From: Halogeometricum rufum
GTDB taxonomy: Archaea > Halobacteriota > Halobacteria > Halobacteriales > Haloferacaceae
DNA: 64,000 nucleotides
Assembly: GCF_900112175.1 (NCBI RefSeq)
Contig: NZ_FOYT01000002.1
Location: 248,001 to 312,000 of the forward strand
Direction of reading: 5' to 3'
The notes under the pieces are model-generated. The model made no database searches, had not been told where the DNA came from, and saw only the letters and a list, made by a program, of their open reading frames with translations. Position numbers and translations under genes: made by a program. Positions 8,914-18,094 of the stretch are shown here, piece after piece. The first letter of the stretch is position 1. Each line of letters starts with the position of its first letter.

Positions 8914-10152
8914 TCACTCGTTCCGTCGCCGCCGCCGAGCGAGCAACGCGGCGGCCGCGAACACCGCCGCCAGCGCGGCGAGCGGTCCGAACCCGGGGGA
9001 GCCCGTTTCGGTGGCCGCCGCCGTGTCCGTCGTCGTCGTCGGCGCGGCAGTCGTCGTCTCGGGCGGCGCCGTCTGTTCGCCCGCCAGGGCGTCTATCGTC
9101 ACCGGGTCCGACTCGACGCCGTCCCGACGGGCGCGCAGTTCGTGCTGCCCCGGGTTCTCGATGCGGAACGTCGCGCGCCCCTCGGCGTTCGTCGTCGCCG
9201 CCTCCGACCCGTTGCGGAGGACCGTCGCGTCCGCCGCCGGGTCGCCGTACTCGTCGACCACTTCGACGGCGACCCGTTCGCCGGCGACGACGCGGTTGGA
9301 AACGGACGTGAGGTTCAGCGCGGGCGTCCGACTGAGAGTGAGGTTCACGTCGGCGTCCGACTCCCGAATCCGGACCGTCGTCTCGTTCGTCTCGTACGCC
9401 GGTTTGGTGACGGTCAGCGCGAGGTCGGCGTTGACCGGCACGCGAACCGTGGTCTCGCCGCTCGCGAGGCTTCGCACCTCGCCGACCGAATCGATCTGTA
9501 TCGTCGCGTTACCGACGGGTTCGGGCGGCGAGAAGTGCGGGTCGACCACGCGGATTTCGAGCGTCACCGACCCGCTCTGAAGCGCGATGTCGACCCGCTC
9601 GGTGCCGTCGACGGTCACCGCGGTCACGTTCCGGTAGTATCCCCGTTCGCCCACGGCGACGCCGTACTCGTCCTGCTCGACGGCACCGGTGTCGAACTGC
9701 CCGTCGGCGTCGGTCTGCCCGGACGCGACGATAGCGCCCGACTGGCGGACGACGACGCTCGCGCCGGCGACCGGGCCGTTCGAGTCGCGGACGGTGGCGA
9801 CGATTCGCCCGCGCGGGAACATCGGCACCTCGACGGACCGTTCGCTCGCGTTCGACACGACGTACGGTTCGTTGCGGACGTACTGGGGGTGCGAAACGTC
9901 GAGTCTGACCGTCGCGTTGGCGGGCACGTCGACGAACGCCTTCCCGTTCGACGCCGTCGTCACGTTCCTCGTCCCGTCGTCCCACGTGGCCGCGACGTCC
10001 GCCGACCCGACCGGGTTCCCGTCCGCGGTCACCACCGAGACGGTCAGCGTGACTGTCTCCGCTTGGTTCGTCGCCGAAACCGTCCCCGTGACGGCGGCGA
10101 CGACGAGAAACGCGACGACGACGAGGCGACCCACTCCGCCAGTGTGCGACAT
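8914..10152 (-). CDS. Secreted surface protein with PGF-CTERM anchor and carboxypeptidase-regulatory-like domains
   Basis: The 412-residue protein has a Sec signal peptide (residues 1-27, hydrophobic core VVVAFLVVAAVTG, then SA). It then has several Ig/CarboxypepD-like beta domains with motifs such as GNPVGSADV, NGPVAGASVVV and GDPAADATVL. A Thr-rich, probably glycosylated linker follows (about 365-385). The C-terminus is a PGF-CTERM tail: SPGFGPLAAL, a hydrophobic stretch and RRRR. Proteins with this tail are processed by archaeosortase A and lipid-anchored on the cell surface. Many N-x-S/T sequons suggest N-glycosylation. Ligand or partner is unknown. Confidence 0.9.
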   Translation of the reverse strand: MSHTGGVGRLVVVAFLVVAAVTGTVSATNQAETVTLTVSVVTADGNPVGSADVAATWDDGTRNVTTASNGKAFVDVPANATVRLDVSHPQYVRNEPYVVSNASERSVEVPMFPRGRIVATVRDSNGPVAGASVVVRQSGAIVASGQTDADGQFDTGAVEQDEYGVAVGERGYYRNVTAVTVDGTERVDIALQSGSVTLEIRVVDPHFSPPEPVGNATIQIDSVGEVRSLASGETTVRVPVNADLALTVTKPAYETNETTVRIRESDADVNLTLSRTPALNLTSVSNRVVAGERVAVEVVDEYGDPAADATVLRNGSEAATTNAEGRATFRIENPGQHELRARRDGVESDPVTIDALAGEQTAPPETTTAAPTTTTDTAAATETGSPGFGPLAALAAVFAAAALLARRRRRNE

Positions 10153-10303
10153 ACTCTCACGTTACGGTTTGACAAACCATCAAGGATTCGTGTATCGCAG
10201 TTCCTGAGAATCGACCGGAGCGCAGTCGTCGCTCGGGCGCCGTCTCGACTTCGCCCCGCCGCGATTCGATCACCTTTTTCCATCACAGATGCGACCGTGG
10301 AGT

Positions 10304-11449
10304 ATGGAAATCGCAGACGCCGGGTCGGCGCTCACCGACGAGCAACGGGCCATCCGCGACGTGGTTCGGGAGTTCGCCGTCGAGGAGGTTCGCCCGACGG
10401 CGCGGGAGGCCGACGAGACGGAGACGTTCCCCGAGGACGTCTGGGACGGACTCGCCGAACTCGACCTGACCGGGCTGACGGTCCCCGAGGAGTACGGCGG
10501 GTTCGACGCCGACCGGACGACGTACGCCCTCGTCAACGAACAGGTGGCCTACGGCCAACTCGCCGTGGCGACGGCGCTGTCGGTCCACAGTCTGGCCACC
10601 TCCTGCATCGCCGAGTTCGGCACCGACGACCAGCGGGAACGGTGGTTACCCGAGATGGCCCGCGGGCGCCCCGTCGGGATGTTCGCGCTGTCGGAACCCG
10701 ACGCCGGGTCGAACCCGGCGGAGATGTCGACCGTCGCCCGGCGGGAGGGCGACGAGTACGTGATAGACGGCAAGAAGCAGTGGATAACGAACGGCCAACG
10801 CGGCGACGTCTGCATCCTGTTCGCGAAGACCGACCCCGACGACCCGGGGTCTGTCACGCAGTTTCTCGTCCCGAAAGACGCGGGCGTCGAAGTCGGCAAG
10901 AAGGAGCACAAACTCGGCCTGCGCGCCTCGGACACGACGGCCCTCCGCTTCGACGGCGTTCGCGTCCCGGCCGAGAACCGACTCACGGAGGAAGGGAAAG
11001 GCCTCTCCGCGGCGTTCCGCATCCTCACCGGCGGCCGCATCGGCATCGCCGCGCAGGCGGTCGGACTCGCGCAGTCGGCGTTCGACGAGGCGCGCGACTA
11101 CGCCCACGACAGGGAGCAGTTCGGCGGCCCCATCTCGGACATCCAGTCGGTCCGCCACAAGTTCTCCGAGATGGCGACGCAGATTCACGCCGCGCGCCTG
11201 CTGGTCCGCGAGGCGGCCAGACAGGAGGACGCGGGCGAGGACCCCCGCACCGCGGCGGCGATGGCGAAGTACTTCGCCAGCGAGGCGGCCGTGGACGTGA
11301 CGAACGAGGCGGTCCAGATTCACGGCGGGTACGGCTACACTACGGACTTCGAAGTCGAGCGGATGTACCGCGACTCGAAGATAACGACCATCTACGAGGG
11401 AACGAGCGAGATACAGAAGGAGGTCATCGCACGCGGCGTCCTCGACTGA
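10304..11449 (+). CDS. acd: Acyl-CoA dehydrogenase
   Basis: The 381-residue flavoprotein covers the full ACAD fold: N-terminal helical domain (LTDEQRAIRDVVREFA), middle beta domain (MFALSEPDAGSNPAE, KQWITNGQ) and C-terminal helices (AKYFASEAAVDVTNEAVQIHGGYGY). The catalytic base is probably the Glu of IYEGTSEIQ, the position used in short/medium-chain and glutaryl-type enzymes. It oxidises acyl-CoA to enoyl-CoA, passing electrons to ETF. No ETF or thiolase genes are nearby. ATG 10304 is chosen; an in-frame ATG five codons earlier is possible. Confidence 0.93.
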   Translation: MEIADAGSALTDEQRAIRDVVREFAVEEVRPTAREADETETFPEDVWDGLAELDLTGLTVPEEYGGFDADRTTYALVNEQVAYGQLAVATALSVHSLATSCIAEFGTDDQRERWLPEMARGRPVGMFALSEPDAGSNPAEMSTVARREGDEYVIDGKKQWITNGQRGDVCILFAKTDPDDPGSVTQFLVPKDAGVEVGKKEHKLGLRASDTTALRFDGVRVPAENRLTEEGKGLSAAFRILTGGRIGIAAQAVGLAQSAFDEARDYAHDREQFGGPISDIQSVRHKFSEMATQIHAARLLVREAARQEDAGEDPRTAAAMAKYFASEAAVDVTNEAVQIHGGYGYTTDFEVERMYRDSKITTIYEGTSEIQKEVIARGVLD

Positions 11450-11533
11450 GTGTCAGGTTCGGACCGACCCGGTCGGCCCGGTCCGATACCGTTCGTCCGG
11501 CGGGTCGCGGGCGAACGCGCGGTCGAGACCCGC

Positions 11534-12247
11534 TCAGGAGCATCGGAACGGCGCGCGGGACGCGCTATCCGCGTCGTCGTCGACGCCCGCGCCGTCAGCG
11601 TCCGCGCCGCCCACATCCGTACCGTCCGCGTCCGCGGTGGCGGCCCCTCCGACGGCACCGCCCTCGTCGTCGTCGGCCACCGCTCGCACGCCGTCGACGC
11701 GTTCCGCCGGGTTGCCGACCATCGTCGCGCTCGCGGGGACGTCGTCGGTGACGACGGCGCCCGCACCGACGACCGCTCGTTCGCCGACGGTGACGGGCCC
11801 GACGACGGTCGAATTCGCCCCGAGGACGACGTTCGCCTCGACCGTCGGGTGTCGCTTCCCCGGTTGCGGCCGGTTCGCGCCGAGGGTCACGCCGTGGTAC
11901 AGGTGCACGTCGTCGCCGAGTTCGGCCGTCTCGCCGACGACGACGCCCGCGCCGTGGTCGATGGTGACGCGGCGGCCCAGTTCCGCGCCGGGGTGAATCT
12001 CGACGGCGGTGAGCAGTCGGACGAGGTGCGAGAGGGCGCGCGCGCCGAAGCGGTGGTTCCGCCGCCAGAGCGCGTGTGCGACCCGGTGGGCCCACACCGC
12101 GGTCATCCCCGGGTAGAACAGGAGGACGTCGAGCGTCCCGCCCGCCGCCGGGTCGCGGTCCCGTATCGCGGCCACGTCCTCGCGGACGCGGCACACCGCG
12201 TCGCGCAGGCGGCCGAGGACGCCCCGAGAGCCACTACGCTCGGACAC
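11534..12247 (-). CDS. cysE: Serine O-acetyltransferase
   Basis: The 237-residue protein begins at GTG 12247. It has a helical N-terminus (DVAAIRDRDPAAG, FYPGMTAVWAHRVAHAL) followed by a left-handed beta helix of hexapeptide repeats with EIHPGAELGRRVTIDHGAGVVVGETA and HPTVEANVVLGANSTVVGP, diagnostic of CysE. It acetylates serine for cysteine synthesis. The last roughly 45 residues (after NPAERVDG) are an acidic Ala/Asp/Gly tail typical of haloarchaea. No cysK is adjacent. Confidence 0.93.
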   Translation of the reverse strand: MSERSGSRGVLGRLRDAVCRVREDVAAIRDRDPAAGGTLDVLLFYPGMTAVWAHRVAHALWRRNHRFGARALSHLVRLLTAVEIHPGAELGRRVTIDHGAGVVVGETAELGDDVHLYHGVTLGANRPQPGKRHPTVEANVVLGANSTVVGPVTVGERAVVGAGAVVTDDVPASATMVGNPAERVDGVRAVADDDEGGAVGGAATADADGTDVGGADADGAGVDDDADSASRAPFRCS

Positions 12248-12425
12248 GGTCGTTCACCCGTCGGACAACCGCGTCGGTTCGCGTCTCGCCGGTTCGTGCG
12301 CCGCGCCGGAACGCGCGTCGGCTACCCGAACTCGTCGCGCCCTCGTCTCCCCGGCACCGACGCCGTCGCTGGCGGCCGAGGCGGTCGAACGCGGTCCGTC
12401 GGTGGTGACCGGCGAGTTCGGTCAT
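12234..12425 (-). CDS. Small Arg-rich ORF before cysE, doubtful
   Basis: An ATG at 12425 opens a 63-codon frame that ends 14 nt inside the cysE start. A TTTTCA string about 25-30 nt upstream of that ATG could be a TATA element. The predicted peptide is about one-third arginine with no recognisable domain, unlike the acidic proteins around it. It could be a leader region of cysE mRNA. I do not regard it as a firm gene. Confidence 0.15.
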   Translation of the reverse strand: MTELAGHHRRTAFDRLGRQRRRRCRGDEGATSSGSRRAFRRGARTGETRTDAVVRRVNDRVRA

Positions 12426-12498
12426 AGCTCCACTCGGGCGTCCAGACTGAAAAGTTCGACCGAAGCGGTCTTTCGCGCAGGGACCGAAGCGCCCGGTG

Positions 12499-13068
12499 AT
12501 GCCGAACGCAGACCGACCAGACGGACTCGACGCCGCGGCGTTCGACGCGGTGGTGTGGGACCTCGACGGAACGCTCGTCCACCTGGCGGTGGACTGGGAG
12601 GCCGTCGCCACAGACGCCGAAGCGACGTTCCGGTCGGCCGGCGTCGACGCCGACGGCATGGACCTGTGGGCGATGCTGGACCTCGCGGATGCCGAGGGGA
12701 TGCGCGACGACGTCGAAGCCGTCATCGCCGACCACGAACGAGAGGGGGCCCGACGCTCGACGCGACTCGCCTGCGCCGACCGGATGGGGGCGTTCGACGC
12801 CGAGGGGGTCTGCTCGCTCAACTGCGAGGCGGCCTGTCGCGTCGCCCTCGACGCGCACGACCTGACCTCGCACGCGGACGCCGTCGTCGGCCGCGACTCC
12901 GTGGCGACGCGGAAGCCCGACCCCGAACCCCTGCTGGAGACGCTCCGCCGCATGGACGCCGCGCCCGAGGAGGCCGTATTCGTCGGCGACTCGCGGCGCG
13001 ACGAACTGACGGCCGAACGCGCGGGCGTCGCCTTCCGCTACGTCGGCGACGGGCCGTCCGGCGTGTGA
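12499..13068 (+). CDS. HAD superfamily hydrolase
   Basis: The 189-residue protein has the HAD motifs: VVWDLDGTLVHL (motif I, nucleophile Asp in DLDGT), a Lys in RKPDPEPLLETL (motif III) and VFVGDSRRDELTAERAG (motif IV). The small helical cap lies between about residues 30 and 120. Family members are phosphatases of phosphoglycolate or nucleotide type. The substrate is not readable. A GTG immediately before the ATG is an alternative start. Confidence 0.88.
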   Translation: MPNADRPDGLDAAAFDAVVWDLDGTLVHLAVDWEAVATDAEATFRSAGVDADGMDLWAMLDLADAEGMRDDVEAVIADHEREGARRSTRLACADRMGAFDAEGVCSLNCEAACRVALDAHDLTSHADAVVGRDSVATRKPDPEPLLETLRRMDAAPEEAVFVGDSRRDELTAERAGVAFRYVGDGPSGV

Positions 13069-13111
13069 GCGACGAACAGTTTGATATCCATACTGTCTGT
13101 ACCTCCGACCG

Positions 13112-14092
13112 ATGTCACAGTCGGCTCGGCACGTCGGTCGCGATCGCGCCGTCTCCGTCGGTCTCTACCTGCGGATGGGCGCGGTCGTCGCACTGCTTCT
13201 CGGCGCTCCCGTCGGCGCGATACTGTACCTCCTGTTCGGCACCCACGACGTGACTAACCCGGTCGGCGTCGCGGGTGCCGTCGTGGTCGGCACCGTCGCC
13301 CTCGGCGGCGTCCAGTACGCGTTCGGAGTCCGCTCGACGCTCGACGGCGTGGACGCCGCGGCGATAGACGCGGCGGACGCGCCGGGCCTCGTCGCGCGCG
13401 TCGAACGGTTGGCCGACGAGATGGACATCGCGACGCCGACGCTGTATGTCGCCTCTCTGGGCGGCCCGAACGCCTTCGCCGTCGGCCGACGAGGGTCGGG
13501 CGCCGTCGTCCTCTCGTCGGAACTGCTCCGCGAACTCGACGCCGACGAGGTGGTCGGCGTCGCCGCGCACGAACTCGCGCACCTGCGACACCGCGACAGT
13601 GTGCTGATGACGGCCGCGACGACCATCCGACGGGTCGTCGTCACGCTGGTGACAGCGGCCGCCGCGTTCGCCGTCCTCCTCGCGGCCGTCCTCGTCGAGG
13701 GGTCGAACGACCGAGGGCGCTCCGGCGTCGACTGGGAGCGAACGTCGGCGCTCCTCGTCGGGGGCGCCCTGGTGGCGACGACGAACGTCTACCTCCTGTT
13801 GACGATGGCGCTGTCGCGGCACCGCGAGTTCGCGGCCGACGCGGCGGCGGCCCGCGCCGTCGGCGACCATCGCGGCCTCGTCAGCGCGCTGAAAACCATC
13901 GAGACGGCGGCCCGGCGACGCGGGGAACCCGCGACCGACTCGGCCACCGCCGCACTCTGCATCCGCGGGTCCGTCCGGAGTCGACTCGCCGGCCTGTTCG
14001 CGAGTCACCCGCCGACGGCCGCCCGTATCCACGCGCTCGAACGGCGGTTCGGAACGCCGGACGACGCGAGCGTTAAGTCCGCCACGCCCTAA
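13112..14092 (+). CDS. M48 family membrane metalloprotease (HtpX-like)
   Basis: The 326-residue protein has two N-terminal transmembrane helices (about 17-42 and 50-72). The zinc motif HELAH follows (H153, E154, H157), with E239 in REFAADAAA as third ligand. Two more hydrophobic segments lie at about 172-196 and 214-234. This is the HtpX/M48B layout; such proteases degrade misfolded membrane proteins with the active site facing the cytoplasm. It is one of several M48 paralogues usual in haloarchaea. Confidence 0.9.
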   Translation: MSQSARHVGRDRAVSVGLYLRMGAVVALLLGAPVGAILYLLFGTHDVTNPVGVAGAVVVGTVALGGVQYAFGVRSTLDGVDAAAIDAADAPGLVARVERLADEMDIATPTLYVASLGGPNAFAVGRRGSGAVVLSSELLRELDADEVVGVAAHELAHLRHRDSVLMTAATTIRRVVVTLVTAAAAFAVLLAAVLVEGSNDRGRSGVDWERTSALLVGGALVATTNVYLLLTMALSRHREFAADAAAARAVGDHRGLVSALKTIETAARRRGEPATDSATAALCIRGSVRSRLAGLFASHPPTAARIHALERRFGTPDDASVKSATP

Positions 14093-14102
14093 CCTCCGTT
14101 CG

Positions 14103-14450
14103 ATGAGCTATCCGGTCAGTTACTACTGCCCGCACTGCGGCGCCGTCGTCGAACTCCAGCGAGAGGGCTACCTCGCCGACAAGTCCGTCACCCCCTACCC
14201 GCTGGTCGGGTGGGAGTACGCCGACCCGACGGGGGCGTTCGAGGACGCCGACGGCGTCCACCTCGTCTGCGGCGAGAGCGACGCGGCGGGCCTGCGCTGG
14301 ACGGGCGACCGAAGCGACGCCGACGACGTGGAACACCCGACGCGTGAGTCGCCGTGCGGGGGCGACTTCTACCTCTCGTTCGTTCGGTTCGAAGCGGGCG
14401 AGGAAGTCGAACCCGTCCCCGAGACGGAGTACGTGGACATCGGCCTGTAG
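14103..14450 (+). CDS. Conserved hypothetical protein with N-terminal zinc-ribbon half
   Basis: The 115-residue acidic protein opens with YYCPHCGAVVELQREGYLADKSVTPYPL, where CPHC is half a zinc ribbon. Further cysteines at HLVCGES and ESPCGGDFY could complete a metal site. It starts 10 nt after the protease stop and is probably co-transcribed with it. I do not recognise the family. Confidence 0.7.
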   Translation: MSYPVSYYCPHCGAVVELQREGYLADKSVTPYPLVGWEYADPTGAFEDADGVHLVCGESDAAGLRWTGDRSDADDVEHPTRESPCGGDFYLSFVRFEAGEEVEPVPETEYVDIGL

Positions 14451-14533
14451 CGGCGTGACGGCGTCGCCCACGCCGGGGACGAACACCCCTCACGGCGGCC
14501 TATATCTCCTCGGCGCGCGAAAAGGGAGGTACG

Positions 14534-14893
14534 ATGATAATCCCCATCCAGTCGCTACTCGGAGACGCGTTGTTCTTCGTTCCGTTCGCCCTGTTCCTCC
14601 TCGGAGCGTTCGCCCTCGTGGTGTACCTCGCCCGACTCGAACACGAGAAGGAGATGGCCCTCATCGAGGCGGGCCACTACGACCGACTCCGAACCGATAG
14701 CCGCGCGTGGATACTCGGCGGCGGTCTGCTCGTCGTCGCTCTCGGCCTCGCCGACGTGACGACGACGCTCCTCGCGGGCGGCGTCCCGCAGGAGGGCGTC
14801 GCCGCCTCGTTCGTCGGCCTCGCGGCCCTCGGGTACTACTTCTACAAGCGCCGCGAGGACCGCGTCGACGCGGCGAGGGCGACGCTGACCTGA
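14534..14893 (+). CDS. Small membrane protein, three helices
   Basis: The 119-residue protein has hydrophobic segments at about 12-32, 58-80 and 88-105. A cytoplasmic loop between the first two carries RLEHEKEMALIEAGHYDRL. The pattern 'EHEKEMALIEAG' followed by two helices resembles the DUF6249-type inner-membrane family. The function is unknown. It ends 27 nt before the convergent rtcB stop. Confidence 0.7.
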   Translation: MIIPIQSLLGDALFFVPFALFLLGAFALVVYLARLEHEKEMALIEAGHYDRLRTDSRAWILGGGLLVVALGLADVTTTLLAGGVPQEGVAASFVGLAALGYYFYKRREDRVDAARATLT

Positions 14894-14920
14894 GATGGAC
14901 GGGTTCGCGGGGGCGACCGC

Positions 14921-16390
14921 TCAGCCCTTGATGTTGCAGACGGGGAACGTCCGCGCCACCTTGTCGCCGATGCCGAGGGCGTCGGAGACGCGGACGACTT
15001 CGTCGACGTCCTTGTAGACGCCCGGTGCCTCCTCGGCTATCGTCGCGCCGGACTGCGCCTTGACGTATATCTTCTCTTGGTCGCGCAGTTCCTCCTGGAC
15101 CGTCTCGCCCCAGTAATCCTTCTTGGCCTGCGTCCGACTCATCGTCCGCCCCGCGCCGTGGGCGGTGGACCCGAACGTGAGGTCCAGCGAGTTCTCCCCG
15201 CCGCGGAGGACGTAACTGCCTGCGCCCATGCTACCGGGGATGATGATGGGCTGTCCCACGTCGCGGTAGGCGTCCGGCAGTTCGGGGCGCCCGGCGGGGA
15301 ACGCGCGCGTCGCACCCTTCCGGTGGACGTACAGTTCGCGCTCTTCGCCCTCTACTTCGTGGACCTCTTTCTTCGCGATGTTGTGCGCCACGTCGTACAG
15401 CAGGTCCATCTCCATCGCCTCCCAGTCGCGGCCGAACACCCGTTCGAACACGCGGCGCGTCCGGTGCATGATGAGTTGGCGGTTCACCCACGCGAAGTTG
15501 ATGGCGGCGCACATCGCGCCGTAGTACTCCTCGGCGAGGTCCGACCCCGCGGGCGCGGCGGCCAGTTCCTTGTCGGGCAGCGACGCCAGCAGGTCACCGT
15601 GCCGTTTCTCTATCTCCCGGAGGTAGTCCGAACACACCTGGTGGCCCAGTCCGCGCGACCCGCAGTGGATGAGGACGACCACCTGGTCCTCTTCGAGGCC
15701 GAACTCGCCGGCCACGCCCTCGCGGAACACGTCGGTCACGCGCTGAACTTCGAGGAAGTGGTTGCCGGACCCGAGGCTCCCGAGTTGGTTCTTCCCCCTG
15801 TCCTTTGCCTTCTGCGAGACGGCGCTCGGGTCGGCGTCCGGGCGGTAGCCCTCGTCCTCGCAGTGGGCCAGGTCCGCCTCGACGGCGTGGCCGTGTTCGA
15901 GCGCCCAGTCCATGCCGCGCGAGAGAACCGACTCGACGGTGTCCACGTCGCTCTCGACGATGCCGCCGCCGCCCAGTCCGGAGGGGACGTTGGCGAACAG
16001 CGCTTCGACCAACTCCTCCTCGTTGCCCTGCAGTTCGTCGTACGTCAGGTTCGTTCGCATCATCCTGACGCCGCAATTGATGTCGTATCCCACGCTCCCG
16101 GGGGAGATACAGCCGTCTTCGGTGTCCGTCGCCCCCACCCCGCCGACGGGGAAGCCGTACCCCTGGTGGCCGTCGGGCATGCAGATGGCGTGCTTGGTCA
16201 TCCCCGGCAGGTGGGTGGCGTTCCGCAACTGTTCGAGCGTCTTGTCCTGTCGAATCTGTTCGAGGAGTTCCTCGCTGGCGAGGACGCGGGCGGGCACGCG
16301 CATCTCCCCCTCGCGCGGCATCTCCCAGACGTACTCGCGGACGCGTTCGAGGCGAACGTCTCCGAACTCTTTCACGTCGTCGTCGCTCAT
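14921..16390 (-). CDS. rtcB: RNA-splicing ligase RtcB (tRNA ligase)
   Basis: The 489-residue protein joins 2',3'-cyclic phosphate and 5'-OH RNA ends, using GTP and Mn2+, to ligate tRNA exon halves. Hallmarks are the metal-binding DINCGVRM, LGSLGSGNHFLEVQ, HCGSRGLGHQ and the guanylylated His in STAHGAGRTMSR. ATG 16390 is chosen; the frame runs on for over 100 codons upstream, but in Arg-rich sequence overlapping another gene. Its activating partner archease is encoded 1.7 kb away at 18095-18508, on the same strand. Confidence 0.97.
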   Translation of the reverse strand: MSDDDVKEFGDVRLERVREYVWEMPREGEMRVPARVLASEELLEQIRQDKTLEQLRNATHLPGMTKHAICMPDGHQGYGFPVGGVGATDTEDGCISPGSVGYDINCGVRMMRTNLTYDELQGNEEELVEALFANVPSGLGGGGIVESDVDTVESVLSRGMDWALEHGHAVEADLAHCEDEGYRPDADPSAVSQKAKDRGKNQLGSLGSGNHFLEVQRVTDVFREGVAGEFGLEEDQVVVLIHCGSRGLGHQVCSDYLREIEKRHGDLLASLPDKELAAAPAGSDLAEEYYGAMCAAINFAWVNRQLIMHRTRRVFERVFGRDWEAMEMDLLYDVAHNIAKKEVHEVEGEERELYVHRKGATRAFPAGRPELPDAYRDVGQPIIIPGSMGAGSYVLRGGENSLDLTFGSTAHGAGRTMSRTQAKKDYWGETVQEELRDQEKIYVKAQSGATIAEEAPGVYKDVDEVVRVSDALGIGDKVARTFPVCNIKG

Positions 16391-16533
16391 GTGAGACGGT
16401 TCGGCGGGCTGACTCAATAGGATTCCGTCCCTGCACGCTCGTCTCCGGGGTGGGTGTCGGCACGACGGGGAACGGCGAAAAAAGGCCGACGTCTGCGCGG
16501 GGCAGACGCTCCCGTCGGCTCGGACGGGGACCG

Positions 16534-16749
16534 CTACGACACCTGTTCCGTGACCGAACGACCGCAGTCCGAACAGCAGTACACGACGTACGGCTGTCGG
16601 GAGAACTTCTCGTTCTCTGCCTGAACGTCCTCTCGGCTCGCGTTCTCTTCGATGCGAATCGACGTTCGGTGTGCCGTCGTCTCGCCACACCGTGCACATC
16701 GTCTGACCTCGGCGGTCCTGTGGGTAGTCTCGCCCTGTCGGTCTCTCAT
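16534..16749 (-). CDS. Small zinc-ribbon protein
   Basis: The 71-residue product has CARCGETT near residue 18 and CCSDCGRSV near residue 58, two CxxC knuckles flanking a helical middle segment (ASREDVQAENEKF). This is a complete zinc ribbon and no other domain. Such haloarchaeal proteins usually lack assigned functions. It lies upstream of rtcB on the same strand with a 143-nt gap, so co-transcription is possible but not shown. Confidence 0.75.
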   Translation of the reverse strand: MRDRQGETTHRTAEVRRCARCGETTAHRTSIRIEENASREDVQAENEKFSRQPYVVYCCSDCGRSVTEQVS

Positions 16750-16882
16750 TGGGTTGCTCCGTCCCCGCCAGTCGGGGGGTCACCGTCGGCCCTCATATAC
16801 TCTTCTCAGCATTTCGACAATATATTCCGTCGGAGACGTTCTCGGTCGCTCCCTTCCGGGCCGAAGGCGCTCTCTTCACTTC

Positions 16883-17989
16883 TCAGTCGGCAGACACGGG
16901 CGGGTCTTCGCGGCCCGACTCCGCCGCGGCGTCGCGGAGTCGCGCGTCGACGGAGAACCTGCCGGCGCCCGTAATCAGGAGCGCCGAGACCAGACCGAAC
17001 AGCGAGACGTGCGCGAGTACCGGGTCGTCCGGGAGGCCGAAGAGGGTGGTCGTGAACAGGAGGAAGGAGACGGCGGCGGCCCCGCGCGTGAACGCGCCGA
17101 ACAGGAGGGCGACGCCGACGAGAACCTCCGTGAGTCCGGCGCCGACGACCCACAGTTCGGGCGCGACGGGGACGACGCCGGTGAGGTCGTACTTCGCGAC
17201 GACGGCGAGCGCTTCCCCAGGGTTCATCAGTTTCTGTCCGACGCCGAGGTAGACGAACGAGACGCCGAGACCGACGCGCAGGACGACGGGGACGAGCGAG
17301 GTGTACGGCTGGACCCGGCGGACGAACGGGACGGCGACGACGCGATAGAAGGGGTCGATGCGCGAGTAGACGGTGTCGGCGGCGGCGAGACGGGACACGA
17401 GGTGGTCGGCGCTCGGCCGCCCGCCGCCGAGGAGGGCGATGGCGAGGAGGCCGGGGACGTACTCGAACGCGAGGAACAGCGCCGGTTCGAAGGCGAGGCC
17501 GACGAGGTACGCGAGGAGTCCGGCGGCCGCGACGAGGCGCGTGCCGAAGCCGAACAGGAGGAGGAAGCCGACGCCGATGCCGAACAGGCGGGTGAACGTC
17601 GGAACCGTCGTCTGGACGACGGGGCTGAAGAAGTAGCCGGAGAAGCCAGCCCCGACCAGCGGAAGCCCGATGCTCAGACGCAGCAGCCACGGCAGGAGGT
17701 CGCGATAGCTGGTCATCGTCTCGCGGAACACGGCCACGTCGCGGCGGGCGGGTCGGAGGCGGAGGTAGAGCGTCGCGCCGGCGGCGACGGCGACGCCGCC
17801 GGCCGCGAGGACGGCGAGCGTGAACGGGTCCGACAGCGCCGTCACCAGGAACGCCACGACTTCGACGGGGTCGCTCCCCGGCGTCACGTACTTCACGTGC
17901 GCGCTCACCCGTCCCGTCGTGAGGACGATGGCGAGCGTCAGCACCGCTGCGAGCGACCCGACTCGGGCCGCGAACTGGCGTTGCTCCAT
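16883..17989 (-). CDS. DoxX-like polytopic membrane protein
   Basis: The 368-residue protein has an N-terminal signal-like helix followed by AHVKYV, then a helix pair, and a C-terminal DoxX domain (about residues 225-345) with VLRVGLGVSFVYLGVGQKLMNP and GLTEVLVGVALLFGAFTRGAA. A second DoxX-like block (about 95-200, LLRLSIGLPLVGAGFSGYFF) suggests an internal duplication. DoxX proteins are linked to quinone or sulfur redox at the membrane. The role here is unknown. The final 20 residues are hydrophilic. Confidence 0.8.
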   Translation of the reverse strand: MEQRQFAARVGSLAAVLTLAIVLTTGRVSAHVKYVTPGSDPVEVVAFLVTALSDPFTLAVLAAGGVAVAAGATLYLRLRPARRDVAVFRETMTSYRDLLPWLLRLSIGLPLVGAGFSGYFFSPVVQTTVPTFTRLFGIGVGFLLLFGFGTRLVAAAGLLAYLVGLAFEPALFLAFEYVPGLLAIALLGGGRPSADHLVSRLAAADTVYSRIDPFYRVVAVPFVRRVQPYTSLVPVVLRVGLGVSFVYLGVGQKLMNPGEALAVVAKYDLTGVVPVAPELWVVGAGLTEVLVGVALLFGAFTRGAAAVSFLLFTTTLFGLPDDPVLAHVSLFGLVSALLITGAGRFSVDARLRDAAAESGREDPPVSAD

Positions 17990-18094
17990 GTTCGGAGCTT
18001 CGACCGACGACGGGTAAGCTCGTCGGAGGAATTCCGGACGCAGCGGCCGTAAAAATGTAGATAACGGACGATACAGACGAATCCGGCCGCCGGT

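Noticed and set aside
9142-11751. 869-codon plus-strand ORF
   Set aside because: Runs opposite to the PGF-CTERM gene and through the acyl-CoA dehydrogenase in another frame, with Arg-rich composition.
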